From the IMG/VR virus record IMGVR_UViG_3300038429_000195, positions 31,274 to 95,273 of that record: DNA of 64,000 nucleotides; one strand, 5' to 3'. Origin of the DNA: a virus. Below, piece after piece: positions 42,869-49,869 of this stretch. Within the stretch, counting starts at the first letter, position 1, and each line of letters opens with the position of its first letter. A model generated the notes under the pieces. The model was given only the letters and a program-made list of their open reading frames with translations, did not search any database and had not been told where the DNA came from. The position numbers and the translations under genes are program-made.

Positions 42869-42960
42869 TGGCGGAAGCCAAGGGAATCGAACCCCTGCCG
42901 GATTTTATTCCGGTCCAGTTTTCAAGACTGGCGCAGCAAACCAACATCTACCTGACTTCC
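42869..42960 (-). tRNA. tRNA-Ser(TGA)
   Basis: Class II, loop CTTGAAA, anticodon TGA (UCA), G73, CCA encoded. First tRNA after promoter 42975-43002. Confidence 0.94.
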
Positions 42961-42974
42961 ATAAACTATCTATA

Positions 42975-43002
42975 AATATATCAAAAACAGTTAAAATGGC
43001 AA
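42975..43002 (-). promoter_or_regulatory. tRNA promoter TTGCCA-N16-TATATT
   Basis: The -10 continues as TATATTTATAG (late core included) and ends 14 nt before tRNA-Ser(TGA). Nearly the same GTTGCCATTT -35 region recurs at 59503-59530. Confidence 0.7.
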
Positions 43003-43006
43003 CAAA

Positions 43007-43429
43007 CTAATTTGATATTCGCAAACCATTTGGAGAAAGAGGTTGGTCTATATTATTAGTAACAGTAAATCCGCAAACCGCTTGAGATAAAAATGGAGAC
43101 TCAACGCTATTAGAATTTATTAAAGTAATGCCATCAAAAAATTGTTGACCTAAAATCAAACCATCTATAGGAATATCCACATGAGGAGCACTCCAGATTC
43201 CGCTTTTGCATTGCACCTGATCATAGGCTGCATAAGTTGTAGTAACAATATTATTAGCACTTAAAGATGCTATAATATAATTTGTATATGTCTGTAATTG
43301 TGAACCATAATAAATTTTAAGGTTAACGGGCGATAAACTATATCCCGTCATAAAATGAATAGTTACCATTGCTGAATTAACCAACAATGTTGATAGACAT
43401 ATTAGACAAGTAATCAATATTTTTTTCAT
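43007..43429 (-). CDS. Exported protein, paralogue family member A
   Basis: 140 residues with an N-terminal signal peptide (MKKILITCLICLSTLLVNSA). The mature part shares YYGSQLQTYTN, IDGLILGQQFF, CGFTVTN and a final LSPNGLRISN with three other proteins in the array. The beta-rich layout and PPxxLRV-like end suggest a single Ig/Fn3-type domain. Probably secreted to the host envelope or periplasm. Function unknown. Confidence 0.6.
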   Translation of the reverse strand: MKKILITCLICLSTLLVNSAMVTIHFMTGYSLSPVNLKIYYGSQLQTYTNYIIASLSANNIVTTTYAAYDQVQCKSGIWSAPHVDIPIDGLILGQQFFDGITLINSNSVESPFLSQAVCGFTVTNNIDQPLSPNGLRISN

Positions 43430-43436
43430 AAACTAT

Positions 43437-43862
43437 TTAATCAACTATTCGCAAATTGGTTGGTGGAAAAAGTACTACATCATTAGTTGGGACTGTAGAT
43501 GCACACATCGATTCCCACATTAATACTTCACTTCCACCTTTCCATATATAACTCATTTTATAATAAAATGGTTGTCCACTTATCAAGCCAGAGATTGGCA
43601 ATTTAGTATAAAAAGGCATATATTCACCCCGGCAGTATATTGGATTATATCCATTAAATGGAGCATTAGTAATGTATATTAAAGTATTTACTGGAAATGA
43701 AATAGAATTTGTATAAGACTTTAATTGTGAGCCATAATAAACTTTAATACTATCTATCATATTGGTTGATGGCATACCACCATAGTATATAGTAAGAGTA
43801 GATGAACAAGCTATTGATATAGCTGTTAAAAACATTAAACAAAAAACTAAAATATTTTTCAT
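43437..43862 (-). CDS. Exported protein, paralogue family member B
   Basis: 141 residues from MKNILVFCLMFLTAISIACS (43862; the longer frame enters a tRNA). The Cys after the signal peptide (AISIACSS) may make it a lipoprotein. Shared features: VYYGSQLKSYTN, ISGLISGQPFYY, FPPTNLRIVD. Seven nt upstream of member A. Confidence 0.6.
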   Translation of the reverse strand: MKNILVFCLMFLTAISIACSSTLTIYYGGMPSTNMIDSIKVYYGSQLKSYTNSISFPVNTLIYITNAPFNGYNPIYCRGEYMPFYTKLPISGLISGQPFYYKMSYIWKGGSEVLMWESMCASTVPTNDVVLFPPTNLRIVD

Positions 43863-43871
43863 AAATTTTTT

Positions 43872-43945
43872 TGGAGCCAGCAGAAGGAATCGAACCCTCA
43901 CGTCCAAGGTACAGGCTTGGCAGGCTACCGTTACATCATGCTGGC
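43872..43945 (-). tRNA. tRNA-Thr(TGT) with C33
   Basis: Acceptor GCCAGCA/TGCTGGC, stem CCAAG/CTTGG, loop CCTGTAC: anticodon TGT (ACA) but position 33 is C, not U. U73 as in the other two Thr tRNAs here. CCA encoded. Confidence 0.8.
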
Positions 43946-44116
43946 ATTTCTTAATTTATCACATCGACGTTCTTTAATTTTCTTTAATTTCTTAATGGCC
44001 TTTTCTGAAAAAGTTACTCCACCGATTTGTTCTAACTGAAGTAATGCTTCTTCTTCCGTTGTTAATGGTTGACTTAATCTACCTTTTAATGTTGGCCATG
44101 TGGTTTTTACTTCATA

Positions 44117-44290
44117 TCATACTGATTTTATTAAATCTTTCTCTGCTACCCAAAATGAAAAATTGCAATACCAACAATCTAATCCAATTCTGGTTGGTCC
44201 TTTAACATACTTTCTTTGTATAAGTTTCACCAAATAATCTTCAAGGTCACGTAATGTTCCACAATTTGGACATTTACACTTAAATTTCAT
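44117..44290 (-). CDS. Zinc-ribbon protein with possible UGA read-through extension
   Basis: From MKFKCKCPNCGTLRDLEDYL (44290; a start 3 codons earlier is also open) with C..CxxC and a later CWYC pair: a rubredoxin-like zinc ribbon of 57 residues ending ...KDLIKSV, then TGA. The same frame continues without interruption for another 61 codons to 43931 (YEVKTTWPTLKGRLSQPLTT ... LQLEQIGGVTFSEKAIKKLKKI), lacks its own start codon, and ends inside tRNA-Thr. Either the UGA is read through or a longer gene has been broken. Confidence 0.55.
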   Translation of the reverse strand: MKFKCKCPNCGTLRDLEDYLVKLIQRKYVKGPTRIGLDCWYCNFSFWVAEKDLIKSV

Positions 44291-44459
44291 AGCATCCATA
44301 ATATGTCATTTTCCATCTATTCATTTGTTCTATCACAAATTGTTCAGATTTTCCAATTAGTCCAATCATATCTTCAGCAGAAACAATTTCCATAAATGGA
44401 TGATATTTTACAAATTGTGATTTTAATTTGTTAAAATTATCTTTAATTTGTTCACACAT
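44280..44459 (-). CDS. Small hypothetical protein (59 aa)
   Basis: Start chosen at MCEQIKDNFNKLK (44459), 4 nt after the upstream stop, rather than the overlapping ATG at 44507. Contains FVKYHPFMEIVSAEDMIGLIGKSEQFVIEQMNRWK. No family. Confidence 0.45.
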   Translation of the reverse strand: MCEQIKDNFNKLKSQFVKYHPFMEIVSAEDMIGLIGKSEQFVIEQMNRWKMTYYGCYEI

Positions 44460-44463
44460 ATCA

Positions 44464-44637
44464 TTATTTTGGCAATTTTTTGAAATGTTTTTCAATCCAT
44501 TTATCAATTTCTTCTTTATGACTACAATACCAATTCCATCCTGTCGGCGTCATTGGGTCTTTTTCTCCATTAGGTAAAAAAAGAAATGCTGGAACTCCAT
44601 CTAACCACAATATATTTGTATGTATTTCGTATTTCAT
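44464..44637 (-). CDS. Small hypothetical protein (57 aa)
   Basis: MKYEIHTNILWLDGVPAFLF, then NGEKDPMTPTGWNWYCSHKEEIDKWIEKHF. Trp-rich, ends in a basic helix. Directly follows tRNA-Gln(TTG). No family. Confidence 0.5.
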   Translation of the reverse strand: MKYEIHTNILWLDGVPAFLFLPNGEKDPMTPTGWNWYCSHKEEIDKWIEKHFKKLPK

Positions 44638-44643
44638 GTAGAT

Positions 44644-44717
44644 TGGCTGATGCGGTAAGACTTGAACTTACACCTTTCTGCTTCAAGGGCAGGGGCGCTA
44701 CATTACACCACGCATCA
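44644..44717 (-). tRNA. tRNA-Gln(TTG) with C33
   Basis: Acceptor TGATGCG/CGCATCA, stem CTGC/GCAG, loop CCTTGAA: anticodon TTG (CAA), C at position 33. U1-A72 and G73 fit Gln. CCA encoded. Confidence 0.75.
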
Positions 44718-44722
44718 ATAAA

Positions 44723-44971
44723 TTAAGTTTTAACTTCTATAGCAATGGGTGGAAATCTCTCTTTCCATTTCAATTCTGTTTCACCATTAACAAGCTTCAA
44801 CATATATTCATGAAAACAAAGCAATGAACAAAAGAAATGTTCTTGTTTGTCTGTTTTAGTTCGGTAACAGTGATTACAAAACTCACTTTTATTTAGGGTT
44901 AAATCAACACTAATACCGCCCAAAGGTATTGTATCGCCACCACAAGTTTCACATCTTATTACTTGCATCAT
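44723..44971 (-). CDS. Cys-rich zinc protein (82 aa)
   Basis: CETC (7-10), CNHC (about 33-36) and CSLLC (about 49-53) supply six Cys, enough for a treble-clef or double zinc site. The rest is KWKERFPPIAIEV. Located between two Gln tRNAs. No family recognised. Confidence 0.55.
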   Translation of the reverse strand: MMQVIRCETCGGDTIPLGGISVDLTLNKSEFCNHCYRTKTDKQEHFFCSLLCFHEYMLKLVNGETELKWKERFPPIAIEVKT

Positions 44972-44975
44972 AACT

Positions 44976-45158
44976 TTACTCCTGTATTAATTCAGCATAA
45001 ACAAGAATTAATTGATAAACATCACTCAATTTAGATAATTTAATATCCATATAATTTCCAACACAAATTTTTTCTTTGGATAACCAATCAGAAATTTTTG
45101 TTTCTATTTCTTCCAAGGTCGAACCCAAAAACAATTTTACTTTTAATATTCTTATCAT
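44976..45158 (-). CDS. Small hypothetical protein (60 aa)
   Basis: MIRILKVKLFLGSTLEEIETKI, then SDWLSKEKICVGNYMDIKLSKLSDVYQLILVYAELIQ. Alpha/beta layout. Four nt upstream of the Cys-rich gene and 4 nt downstream of a tRNA. No family. Confidence 0.5.
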   Translation of the reverse strand: MIRILKVKLFLGSTLEEIETKISDWLSKEKICVGNYMDIKLSKLSDVYQLILVYAELIQE

Positions 45159-45162
45159 AAAA

Positions 45163-45237
45163 TGGCTCCCGCCTACGGTTTCGAGCCGTCACTTATGGTT
45201 CCAAAGACCACCGTGCAAACCACTACACCATGCGGGA
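45163..45237 (-). tRNA. tRNA-Gln(TTG)
   Basis: Acceptor TCCCGCA, stem GTGGT/ACCAT, loop CTTTGGA, anticodon TTG with normal U33, U1-A72, G73. T loop begins with C (CTCGAAA). Second Gln(TTG), distinct in sequence from the C33 copy. Confidence 0.75.
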
Positions 45238-45244
45238 ATTAAAT

Positions 45245-45321
45245 TGGCGGGATGAAGGGGACTCGAACCCCCGGTCTTCTGCGTGACAGGCAGACGCTTT
45301 ATCCGGCTAAGCTACCACCCC
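45245..45321 (-). tRNA. tRNA-Asp(GTC)
   Basis: Loop CTGTCAC, anticodon GTC, G73, CCA encoded. Confidence 0.92.
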
Positions 45322-45327
45322 CTAATA

Positions 45328-45609
45328 TTATTTTTGGTCTAATTCATATTTTTCATAAAGATATGATTGAAGAGCATTATAATCTGCATCCCATATCATT
45401 TCAGTATCTCCTGAAATTATATTGACCGACATAGGCAAATCCACAGACCATAAAACTCTTGTATTCATTTCCAATGTTATATCTCTTGATGAATTTTTCA
45501 CTTCATCATAAATAGTAATTCTATCTCTTACTTGATATTTCTTTTGCCCATTCAATTTTGTTACAACAGAACCAACAGGTATTTCTTTAACCGGCAATAT
45601 AACTTTCAT
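45328..45609 (-). CDS. Hypothetical protein (93 aa) with consensus promoter at its ATG
   Basis: Start at MKVILPVKEIPVGSVVTKLN (45609), because a perfect TTGACA-N17-TATAAT promoter ends 6 nt upstream and excludes the longer frame. Beta-rich N-terminus (KKYQVRDRITIY), ends DADYNALQSYLYEKYELDQK. No family recognised. Confidence 0.6.
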   Translation of the reverse strand: MKVILPVKEIPVGSVVTKLNGQKKYQVRDRITIYDEVKNSSRDITLEMNTRVLWSVDLPMSVNIISGDTEMIWDADYNALQSYLYEKYELDQK

Positions 45610-45615
45610 ATTGAT

Positions 45616-45644
45616 ATTATACACCATTAAAGCATTTATGTCAA
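45616..45644 (-). promoter_or_regulatory. Perfect sigma70 promoter TTGACA-N17-TATAAT
   Basis: Both hexamers match the consensus with 17-nt spacing; the -10 is 6 nt from the ATG at 45609, so the transcript would start at or within a base or two of the start codon. Confidence 0.85.
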
Positions 45645-45669
45645 TTAAGAAATTAAAGAGGATTTCACA

Positions 45670-45900
45670 GTCGTTCCGGGCGTCCAACATGCTAACCATT
45701 TGCACCACCGCCCCAGAGGGGCAGGGAGGAATTGAACCTCCATCTTCGGATTTTCGTCTATCTCTCTATTTCTATCAGGGGATTTCACTAATGCTCCGTC
45801 GAGCCGATTCCATTCGAGCAAGAGCTCATCATAACACTTACGATTTGAACGTAACCTCCCTAAACGGGCGTGCTACCGGATTACACCAACATAACCAAGG
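45670..45900 (-). other. tRNA-like fragments, possibly permuted
   Basis: 230 nt without a gene. In transcript order: a D arm plus T arm (TTACG-TTCAAAT-CGTAA) without a matching acceptor; a linker with hairpins around GAGCTCTTGCTCG and TCGAATGGAATCGGCTCGA; a perfect T arm (GGAGG-TTCAATT-CCTCC) followed by CTGCCCC; then at once GGGGCGG and a normal D arm. CTGCCCC and GGGGCGG pair as an acceptor stem but in reversed order with only TCT between. Decayed or circularly permuted tRNA genes. Confidence 0.35.
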
Positions 45901-45905
45901 AATGT

Positions 45906-46775
45906 CTATCCCTGTTTAGCTAAATAATACAACTTTTTTAATTCATCTATAGATTGTGGTAAAACTTTTTTGTAGTCTCTTAAATTTATGGCCATGGCAT
46001 TCTTTATAGGATATACTTTTACCACTCTTACTTTTTCTGGTTTAAAAACATATATTTCGTGACCGAATTGCCGTGTAGTATCCCTATAATCCACATTCGG
46101 TTTTAAATCTGATAAATCTATTTGAGCAGCATATTTTCTGGATTTCTTAAAAATAGAATACCAATTGCCCAAATCTGTACTCAGCGTTAATCCGGGTTCT
46201 CCAGAACCACCAATAGCCAATGAAGAAAGGTCTGATGGAGAATGCTTGGGGTCTATTCGAAAATTTGGATTATTGGTTAAATGCCAATAAATTCCATGAT
46301 AATTTTTAAATTGATAATCGTTATAAAAATTCTCAAATGTATTATATTGTCTGGCAAGTTTTATTAAAGGAATTAAACGCTTTGTTCTGGATAAATTTTG
46401 AATAGATTCTTCCAAAACATCATGAACCGACCAAAGAATTTTATCACCTTTATCACCACCATCCCATTCCACTTTCTCAAAACCAAGTTGTATTGCTAAT
46501 TCAATTAATCTAACTTTCTGTTTATCATTTGGTTGATAAAATTCATTATGAACATTAAGGTCAGTACCATAATAAAATATTCTTTGCCATCCTCTTTTCC
46601 ACAATATAACAACATTATCATCTTTCGGGTCACCACCAACATGTTTTAAAGCATCCAAACCATGTTCGCGTTTTACAGGAATAAAAGTTCCATCAGGTTT
46701 TTGCCAAGAATATGCAAGTTTTTTAAGTTGCTCTTTACTTTCTATTTCTTTCAATATATTGACTAATTTAATCAC
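45906..46775 (-). CDS. Possible ADP-ribosyltransferase-like late protein
   Basis: 289 residues from a GTG at 46775, just after an ATATATTTATTAAAT late motif. Residues 25-120 contain WQKPDGTFIPVKREHG and a KVEWDGGDKGDKILWS segment. The C-terminal ~110 residues read YHGIYWHLTNNPNFRI, then PGLTLSTDLGNWYSIF, YAAQIDLSDL and FGHEIYVFKPEKVRVVKV. The H...ST...E order recalls ADP-ribosyltransferase folds, but this is only suggestive. The amphipathic start VIKLVNILKEIE may be a capsid-targeting leader. Function uncertain. Confidence 0.5.
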   Translation of the reverse strand: MIKLVNILKEIESKEQLKKLAYSWQKPDGTFIPVKREHGLDALKHVGGDPKDDNVVILWKRGWQRIFYYGTDLNVHNEFYQPNDKQKVRLIELAIQLGFEKVEWDGGDKGDKILWSVHDVLEESIQNLSRTKRLIPLIKLARQYNTFENFYNDYQFKNYHGIYWHLTNNPNFRIDPKHSPSDLSSLAIGGSGEPGLTLSTDLGNWYSIFKKSRKYAAQIDLSDLKPNVDYRDTTRQFGHEIYVFKPEKVRVVKVYPIKNAMAINLRDYKKVLPQSIDELKKLYYLAKQG

Positions 46776-46780
46776 ATTTA

Positions 46781-46788
46781 ATAAATAT
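46781..46788 (-). promoter_or_regulatory. Late-type promoter motif ATATTTAT
   Basis: Minus strand ATATATTTATTAAAT, 5 nt before the GTG start at 46775; no -35. Confidence 0.45.
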
Positions 46789-46806
46789 ATGAATAAACTT
46801 GAAAAT

Positions 46807-46882
46807 TGGTGCATCCGCTCGGACTCGAACCGAGACCGCTAGCTTAAAAGGCTAGCAGTCTATCCAGTTGACTTACGGATGC
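46807..46882 (-). tRNA. tRNA-Lys(TTT)
   Basis: Acceptor GCATCCG/CGGATGC, stem CTAGC/GCTAG, loop CTTTTAA, anticodon TTT, A73, CCA encoded. Confidence 0.93.
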
Positions 46883-46886
46883 AAAC

Positions 46887-46948
46887 AAGATACCATCTTT
46901 TTAGTCTGCTTGATTAGCGGATTGTATTAGAATTGCTGTTGGTATCTT
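46887..46948 (-). ncRNA. ACAGCAA-family structured RNA, member 3
   Basis: The compact 62-nt member: 9-bp stem AAGATACCA/TGGTATCTT, then ACAGCAA. No CCA, no tRNA arms. Between tRNA-His and tRNA-Lys. Confidence 0.65.
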
Positions 46949-46952
46949 AAAT

Positions 46953-47029
46953 TGGTCAGGTGGAAGAGGTTCGAACTCTTTCCGACAGATTCACAGTCTG
47001 TGATGCTATTCGAATACACCACGCACCTG
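46953..47029 (-). tRNA. tRNA-His(GTG), copy 1
   Basis: Stem ACAGA/TCTGT, loop CTGTGAA, anticodon GTG. 3-prime A73 and no encoded G at -1, unlike canonical bacterial tRNA-His (G-1:C73). CCA encoded. Confidence 0.8.
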
Positions 47030-47030
47030 A

Positions 47031-47160
47031 TAAAGTAACACGGTCAAGTTTACTAGCGAACCGTTGCCCACTTTTTGCTTACTTTCTTTCGATTTCATGG
47101 GACTCATGGGCCGTCTGACGTTATCGCTTCATTCCGTTTTTACGGAAACATATTACTTTA
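47031..47160 (-). ncRNA. Structured RNA closed by an 8-bp terminal stem
   Basis: TAAAGTAA/TTACTTTA bound 130 nt; internal hairpin TTTCCGTAAAAACGGAA and a GACGGCCCATGAGTCCCATG segment. No coding frame. Confidence 0.55.
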
Positions 47161-47166
47161 TAAATT

Positions 47167-47285
47167 TGGCAGGCAGGGTTGGATTCGAACCAACGTAACT
47201 TAGAGTTTTGTTGTTAGAGTATGTAACTAAAAATAAACCAACAACGCCATTAACTCATGACATGAAACCGCTCTGTTACCTGCCC
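47167..47285 (-). tRNA. Class II tRNA-like gene with oversized loops, identity unknown
   Basis: Acceptor GGGCAGG/CCTGCCT and T arm GTTGG-TTCGAAT-CCAAC are perfect and CCA is encoded, with a variable arm AACT/AGTT. The D loop is about 10 nt too long, and stem TTGTT/AACAA encloses a 24-nt loop instead of 7. About 119 nt in all. Either an intron of about 17 nt or a decayed gene; no anticodon can be assigned. Confidence 0.45.
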
Positions 47286-47293
47286 ATAAAAAT

Positions 47294-47370
47294 TGGCTCC
47301 AGAGGTAGGCATCGAACCTACAACCTTGCGGTTAACAGCCGCACGCATCTACCGATTGAGCTACTCTGGA
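47294..47370 (-). tRNA. tRNA-Asn(GTT), copy 1
   Basis: Acceptor TCCAGAG/CTCTGGA, stem TGCGG/CCGCA, loop CTGTTAA, anticodon GTT, G73, CCA encoded. Confidence 0.93.
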
Positions 47371-47380
47371 ATTAAATCAT

Positions 47381-47525
47381 GATACAATAACCTCTGAAAA
47401 TTCACATTCATCTTTCAAAGTCTTTTTAGCAATCCCTTTCGGGAATTCCTTTCGGAATGTGGTCATCTAAAAAGAGTCAATCACCAAGAATGTTTATTAG
47501 GCAATTGATATCATATTATTGTATC
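47381..47525 (-). ncRNA. Structured RNA closed by a 10-bp terminal stem
   Basis: GATACAATAA pairs with TTATTGTATC over 145 nt, with CCGAAAGG and CCCGAAAGGG hairpins (GNRA-like loops) inside. Starts 1 nt after the stop of the 47526-47876 gene. Confidence 0.6.
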
Positions 47526-47876
47526 TTAAATTAACTTGGCTTTTTTAAGCCTTTTTGTTTGCTGTTTGCTTAAATCATTCAATGTTTTCAGTAAATGTTC
47601 TTTTAGAACATCAGAGCATTTACAACCATTGACCTCTACAGCAATTTTTTTCTCAATTAACTTCTGTGCTAATGATAGTTTTTCTCCCGGTTCTGGAATA
47701 TCAGTGAAGTAAAATTCAATTCCAGCTTTAACTAATTTTCGACCAGATTCACCAAGGATACCGGTCAGAAATATAGCTTCCGGGTCTATGACTTTACACC
47801 GCACAGCTTTAGGAACATATGCCATTGAGGCAAGTAATTCCGGGACCACCATGAATTGTAATTTTACTTTTTTCAT
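47526..47876 (-). CDS. Hypothetical protein (116 aa)
   Basis: KVKLQFMVVPELLASMAYVP, then DPEAIFLTGILGESGRKLVKAGIEFYFTDIPEPGEKLSLAQKLIEKKIA, a single CKC, and a basic C-terminal helix (LNDLSKQQTKRLKKAKL). Alpha/beta with an exposed basic tail. No family recognised. Confidence 0.55.
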   Translation of the reverse strand: MKKVKLQFMVVPELLASMAYVPKAVRCKVIDPEAIFLTGILGESGRKLVKAGIEFYFTDIPEPGEKLSLAQKLIEKKIAVEVNGCKCSDVLKEHLLKTLNDLSKQQTKRLKKAKLI

Positions 47877-47885
47877 ATACTGTTG

Positions 47886-48032
47886 TTATTTTTTGTTTAA
47901 TTGAGCTTCCAATTCAGCTAATCTTTGAGAGATTCTGAGTCTTTGCTCTGATGTTAATTCTTTTACCGTCAATCGTTTCTTACAACGATTCAAACGATTT
48001 TTCAATTTACCAAGTTTGTGTGACTCATTCAT
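47886..48032 (-). CDS. Small basic helical protein (48 aa)
   Basis: MNESHKLGKLKNRLNRCKKR, then LTVKELTSEQRLRISQRLAELEAQL. Coiled-coil-like and basic. AAAAGGA ribosome site; its ATG overlaps the stop of the upstream gene by 8 nt. Nucleic-acid binding is possible. Confidence 0.55.
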   Translation of the reverse strand: MNESHKLGKLKNRLNRCKKRLTVKELTSEQRLRISQRLAELEAQLNKK

Positions 48033-48417
48033 TTTGTTTTCCTTTTGTTAATTCTTCTTTAAAAAGTTGTTCTTCCCAAGCTGATAATTCACCATTAGAT
48101 TGTAATTTTTTCCAATTAATTTCTTTTTCTCCCTTAGCAAGAGTTTCAAGAATATGTTTCTTTATTCTCAAAGACTTTTCATAAATTCTAATTTCATCTT
48201 TGGAGAGGTAATCTTGTACTTTAGTCTTACATAAGTCAAATTCAGTAATATCATCATGACACTTTTCACAACTATGACCATTACAGGAACTACCACCACA
48301 ATTAGGGTCCAGACAAATAATAATTGCTGTATCACAAAGATCACACCACTCAACAAAATATTTGTCTTTCCACTTTTTACCACCAAAAACTTCTTTTAAC
48401 AATCTGTCTTCATTCAT
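48025..48417 (-). CDS. Cys/His-rich zinc protein (130 aa)
   Basis: From MNEDRLLKEVFGGKKWKD (48417); the longer frame would enter tRNA-Ile. WCDLCDTAIIICLDPNCGGSSCNGHSCEKCH (about 29-59) holds eight Cys and two His, probably two zinc sites in a treble-clef-like fold. The rest is helical and charged. A nucleic-acid or protein-interaction adaptor is plausible. Confidence 0.6.
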   Translation of the reverse strand: MNEDRLLKEVFGGKKWKDKYFVEWCDLCDTAIIICLDPNCGGSSCNGHSCEKCHDDITEFDLCKTKVQDYLSKDEIRIYEKSLRIKKHILETLAKGEKEINWKKLQSNGELSAWEEQLFKEELTKGKQNE

Positions 48418-48430
48418 AATTTTTCTTAAA

Positions 48431-48504
48431 TGGTGCTCAGAGCCGGAGTTGAACCGACACAATCCGCTCATCAAGCGAAGGGACTACCATTATCGTACCT
48501 GAGC
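48431..48504 (-). tRNA. tRNA-Ile(GAT)
   Basis: Acceptor GCTCAGG/TCTGAGC, stem TTCGC/GCGGA, loop TTGATGA, anticodon GAT, A73, CCA encoded. Confidence 0.9.
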
Positions 48505-48507
48505 ATA

Positions 48508-48658
48508 ATGAGATTTATGTGATAGTTCTGTGATTTTACTTTCGTAAAGGCTCCCGCTAAGACTCCTTACCCTTGTTTCTCATGTGTTCAACCAAATTTT
48601 ATTTGGCCGGCCTAGTCTGTCTATATCACGAGCACGGTTTTACTCTTTTCAATCTCAT
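48508..48658 (-). ncRNA. Structured RNA closed by an 8-bp terminal stem
   Basis: ATGAGATT/AATCTCAT over 151 nt. Contains a palindromic GGCCGGCC and a TTTACGAAAGTAAA hairpin. Non-coding; between tRNA-Ile and the next structured RNA. Confidence 0.55.
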
Positions 48659-48668
48659 AAAAATTAAA

Positions 48669-48783
48669 TCCCGTAGCCAAGCGAACACCCGAAAGGGTGA
48701 CCAGTGAGACTGTAGATTATTAAGAAAAAGATTGGAATCAATTTCTTTACCTACCGTCATGGGCATTGCACCCACCTACGGGA
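48669..48783 (-). ncRNA. Structured RNA closed by an 8-bp terminal stem
   Basis: TCCCGTAG pairs with CTACGGGA over 115 nt; internal CACCCTTTCGGGTG hairpin. It begins about 13 nt after a perfect-hexamer sigma70 promoter (48796-48823), so this is probably the first product of that unit. Confidence 0.65.
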
Positions 48784-48795
48784 AATCTTTCCTTT

Positions 48796-48823
48796 ATTAT
48801 AACACAATCCTTTGGATTGTCAA
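48796..48823 (-). promoter_or_regulatory. Sigma70 promoter TTGACA-N16-TATAAT
   Basis: Consensus -35 and -10. The spacer contains an ACAATCC/GGATTGT inverted repeat that may end the upstream tRNA-His transcript or bind a regulator. Confidence 0.8.
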
Positions 48824-48831
48824 TTTTAAAT

Positions 48832-48905
48832 TGGTACGAGTGACAGGAATCGAACCTGTATATTTGGTTCCACAAACCAACGTTCTACCATTAAACTATA
48901 CTCGC
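48832..48905 (-). tRNA. tRNA-His(GTG), copy 2
   Basis: Stem TTGGT/ACCAA, loop TTGTGGA, anticodon GTG; like copy 1 it has A73 and no encoded G-1. CCA encoded. Confidence 0.8.
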
Positions 48906-48914
48906 ATTATGAAA

Positions 48915-49865
48915 TTATTTATTTAAATGATTTTTAATATACCACGTTTCTAAATCATTAAGTAATTCTTGAATCGTGGAATAATATCCCCCTTTAGATG
49001 GGGGAAGTTTTAATCTAAATGCTCCAGTATGGCGATTTACAACCCACTTTCCAGCATATTTTGGATTCCAATCTGCAGCCATTTGAACAGCATTGGCAAA
49101 CCATTCATTTCCTAAAAATATCTTACCTGCGCCCTTTACTATATCAGGTTCTCCAAATTTTACCCAAAAATGTTCGGTTTTAGCATTTTTATCTTGACCT
49201 GATAAAACTTCATTAACAATTTTTTTATTTGATATTTTTTTATCAATTACTGAGACTAATTTTGGAAAAGAATCGTAACCATCATCAGTAGTAAAATGAC
49301 CAGCATCATCAACTGTAATAATTGTTGACCCAAAGAGTTTTTCAAATTTTTCTTTAGTTTTTTGATATGGAACATCAGTGTCGTCATTACTTAGAAAAAC
49401 AATAGAAAATCCTATATTATTTTTAACTTTCTCTATGTCTATTGGTGTCTCAATCCATTGTTTAGCAATCTTTTTTTCTTCATCACCCAAATTCTTAAGG
49501 TCAAAAAAACCAGCAACAAAAACAACACCACCAACTTTTGTATCAATAGTTTCTAAATATCTCATTATAGTTTGGCATCCTATACTATGTCCTATGAAAT
49601 AAGTATTTTTATTGGGTTCGCCTACAATATTTGATAGAAAAGGTATCCAATCTTTTATGGTTGGATTATCAGAGTGAGGCATAGTTGGACAAATAACATT
49701 ATATCCTAACTTTTTAAGTGATGATTTAGTATAGGGTATCCAATTATCTTCAGGAGACCCCGACCATCCGTGGACTATAATTATTGTTTTATCATTTTTA
49801 TCTTCTTTGGATAAAACCTCTTTAACAATTTCCTTGATTAGCCATTTCAATTGAGATTTCTTCAT
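48915..49865 (-). CDS. Alpha/beta hydrolase (RBBP9/YdeN-like) with C-terminal extension
   Basis: 316 residues. IIIVHGWSGSPEDNW (28-42) is the oxyanion region, GHSIG (92-96) the nucleophile elbow with Ser94, NDDTDVPY near 160 the acid, and DDAGHF near 190 the base His: a complete serine-hydrolase triad of the RBBP9 type. Residues 215-316 are an added domain (HFWVKFGEPDIVKGAG ... WVVNRHTGAFRLKLPPSKGG). The amphipathic leader KKSQLKWLIKEIVKEVL and the upstream late motif suggest a late, possibly capsid-packaged enzyme. Substrate unknown. Confidence 0.75.
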   Translation of the reverse strand: MKKSQLKWLIKEIVKEVLSKEDKNDKTIIIVHGWSGSPEDNWIPYTKSSLKKLGYNVICPTMPHSDNPTIKDWIPFLSNIVGEPNKNTYFIGHSIGCQTIMRYLETIDTKVGGVVFVAGFFDLKNLGDEEKKIAKQWIETPIDIEKVKNNIGFSIVFLSNDDTDVPYQKTKEKFEKLFGSTIITVDDAGHFTTDDGYDSFPKLVSVIDKKISNKKIVNEVLSGQDKNAKTEHFWVKFGEPDIVKGAGKIFLGNEWFANAVQMAADWNPKYAGKWVVNRHTGAFRLKLPPSKGGYYSTIQELLNDLETWYIKNHLNK

Positions 49866-49869
49866 ATAA

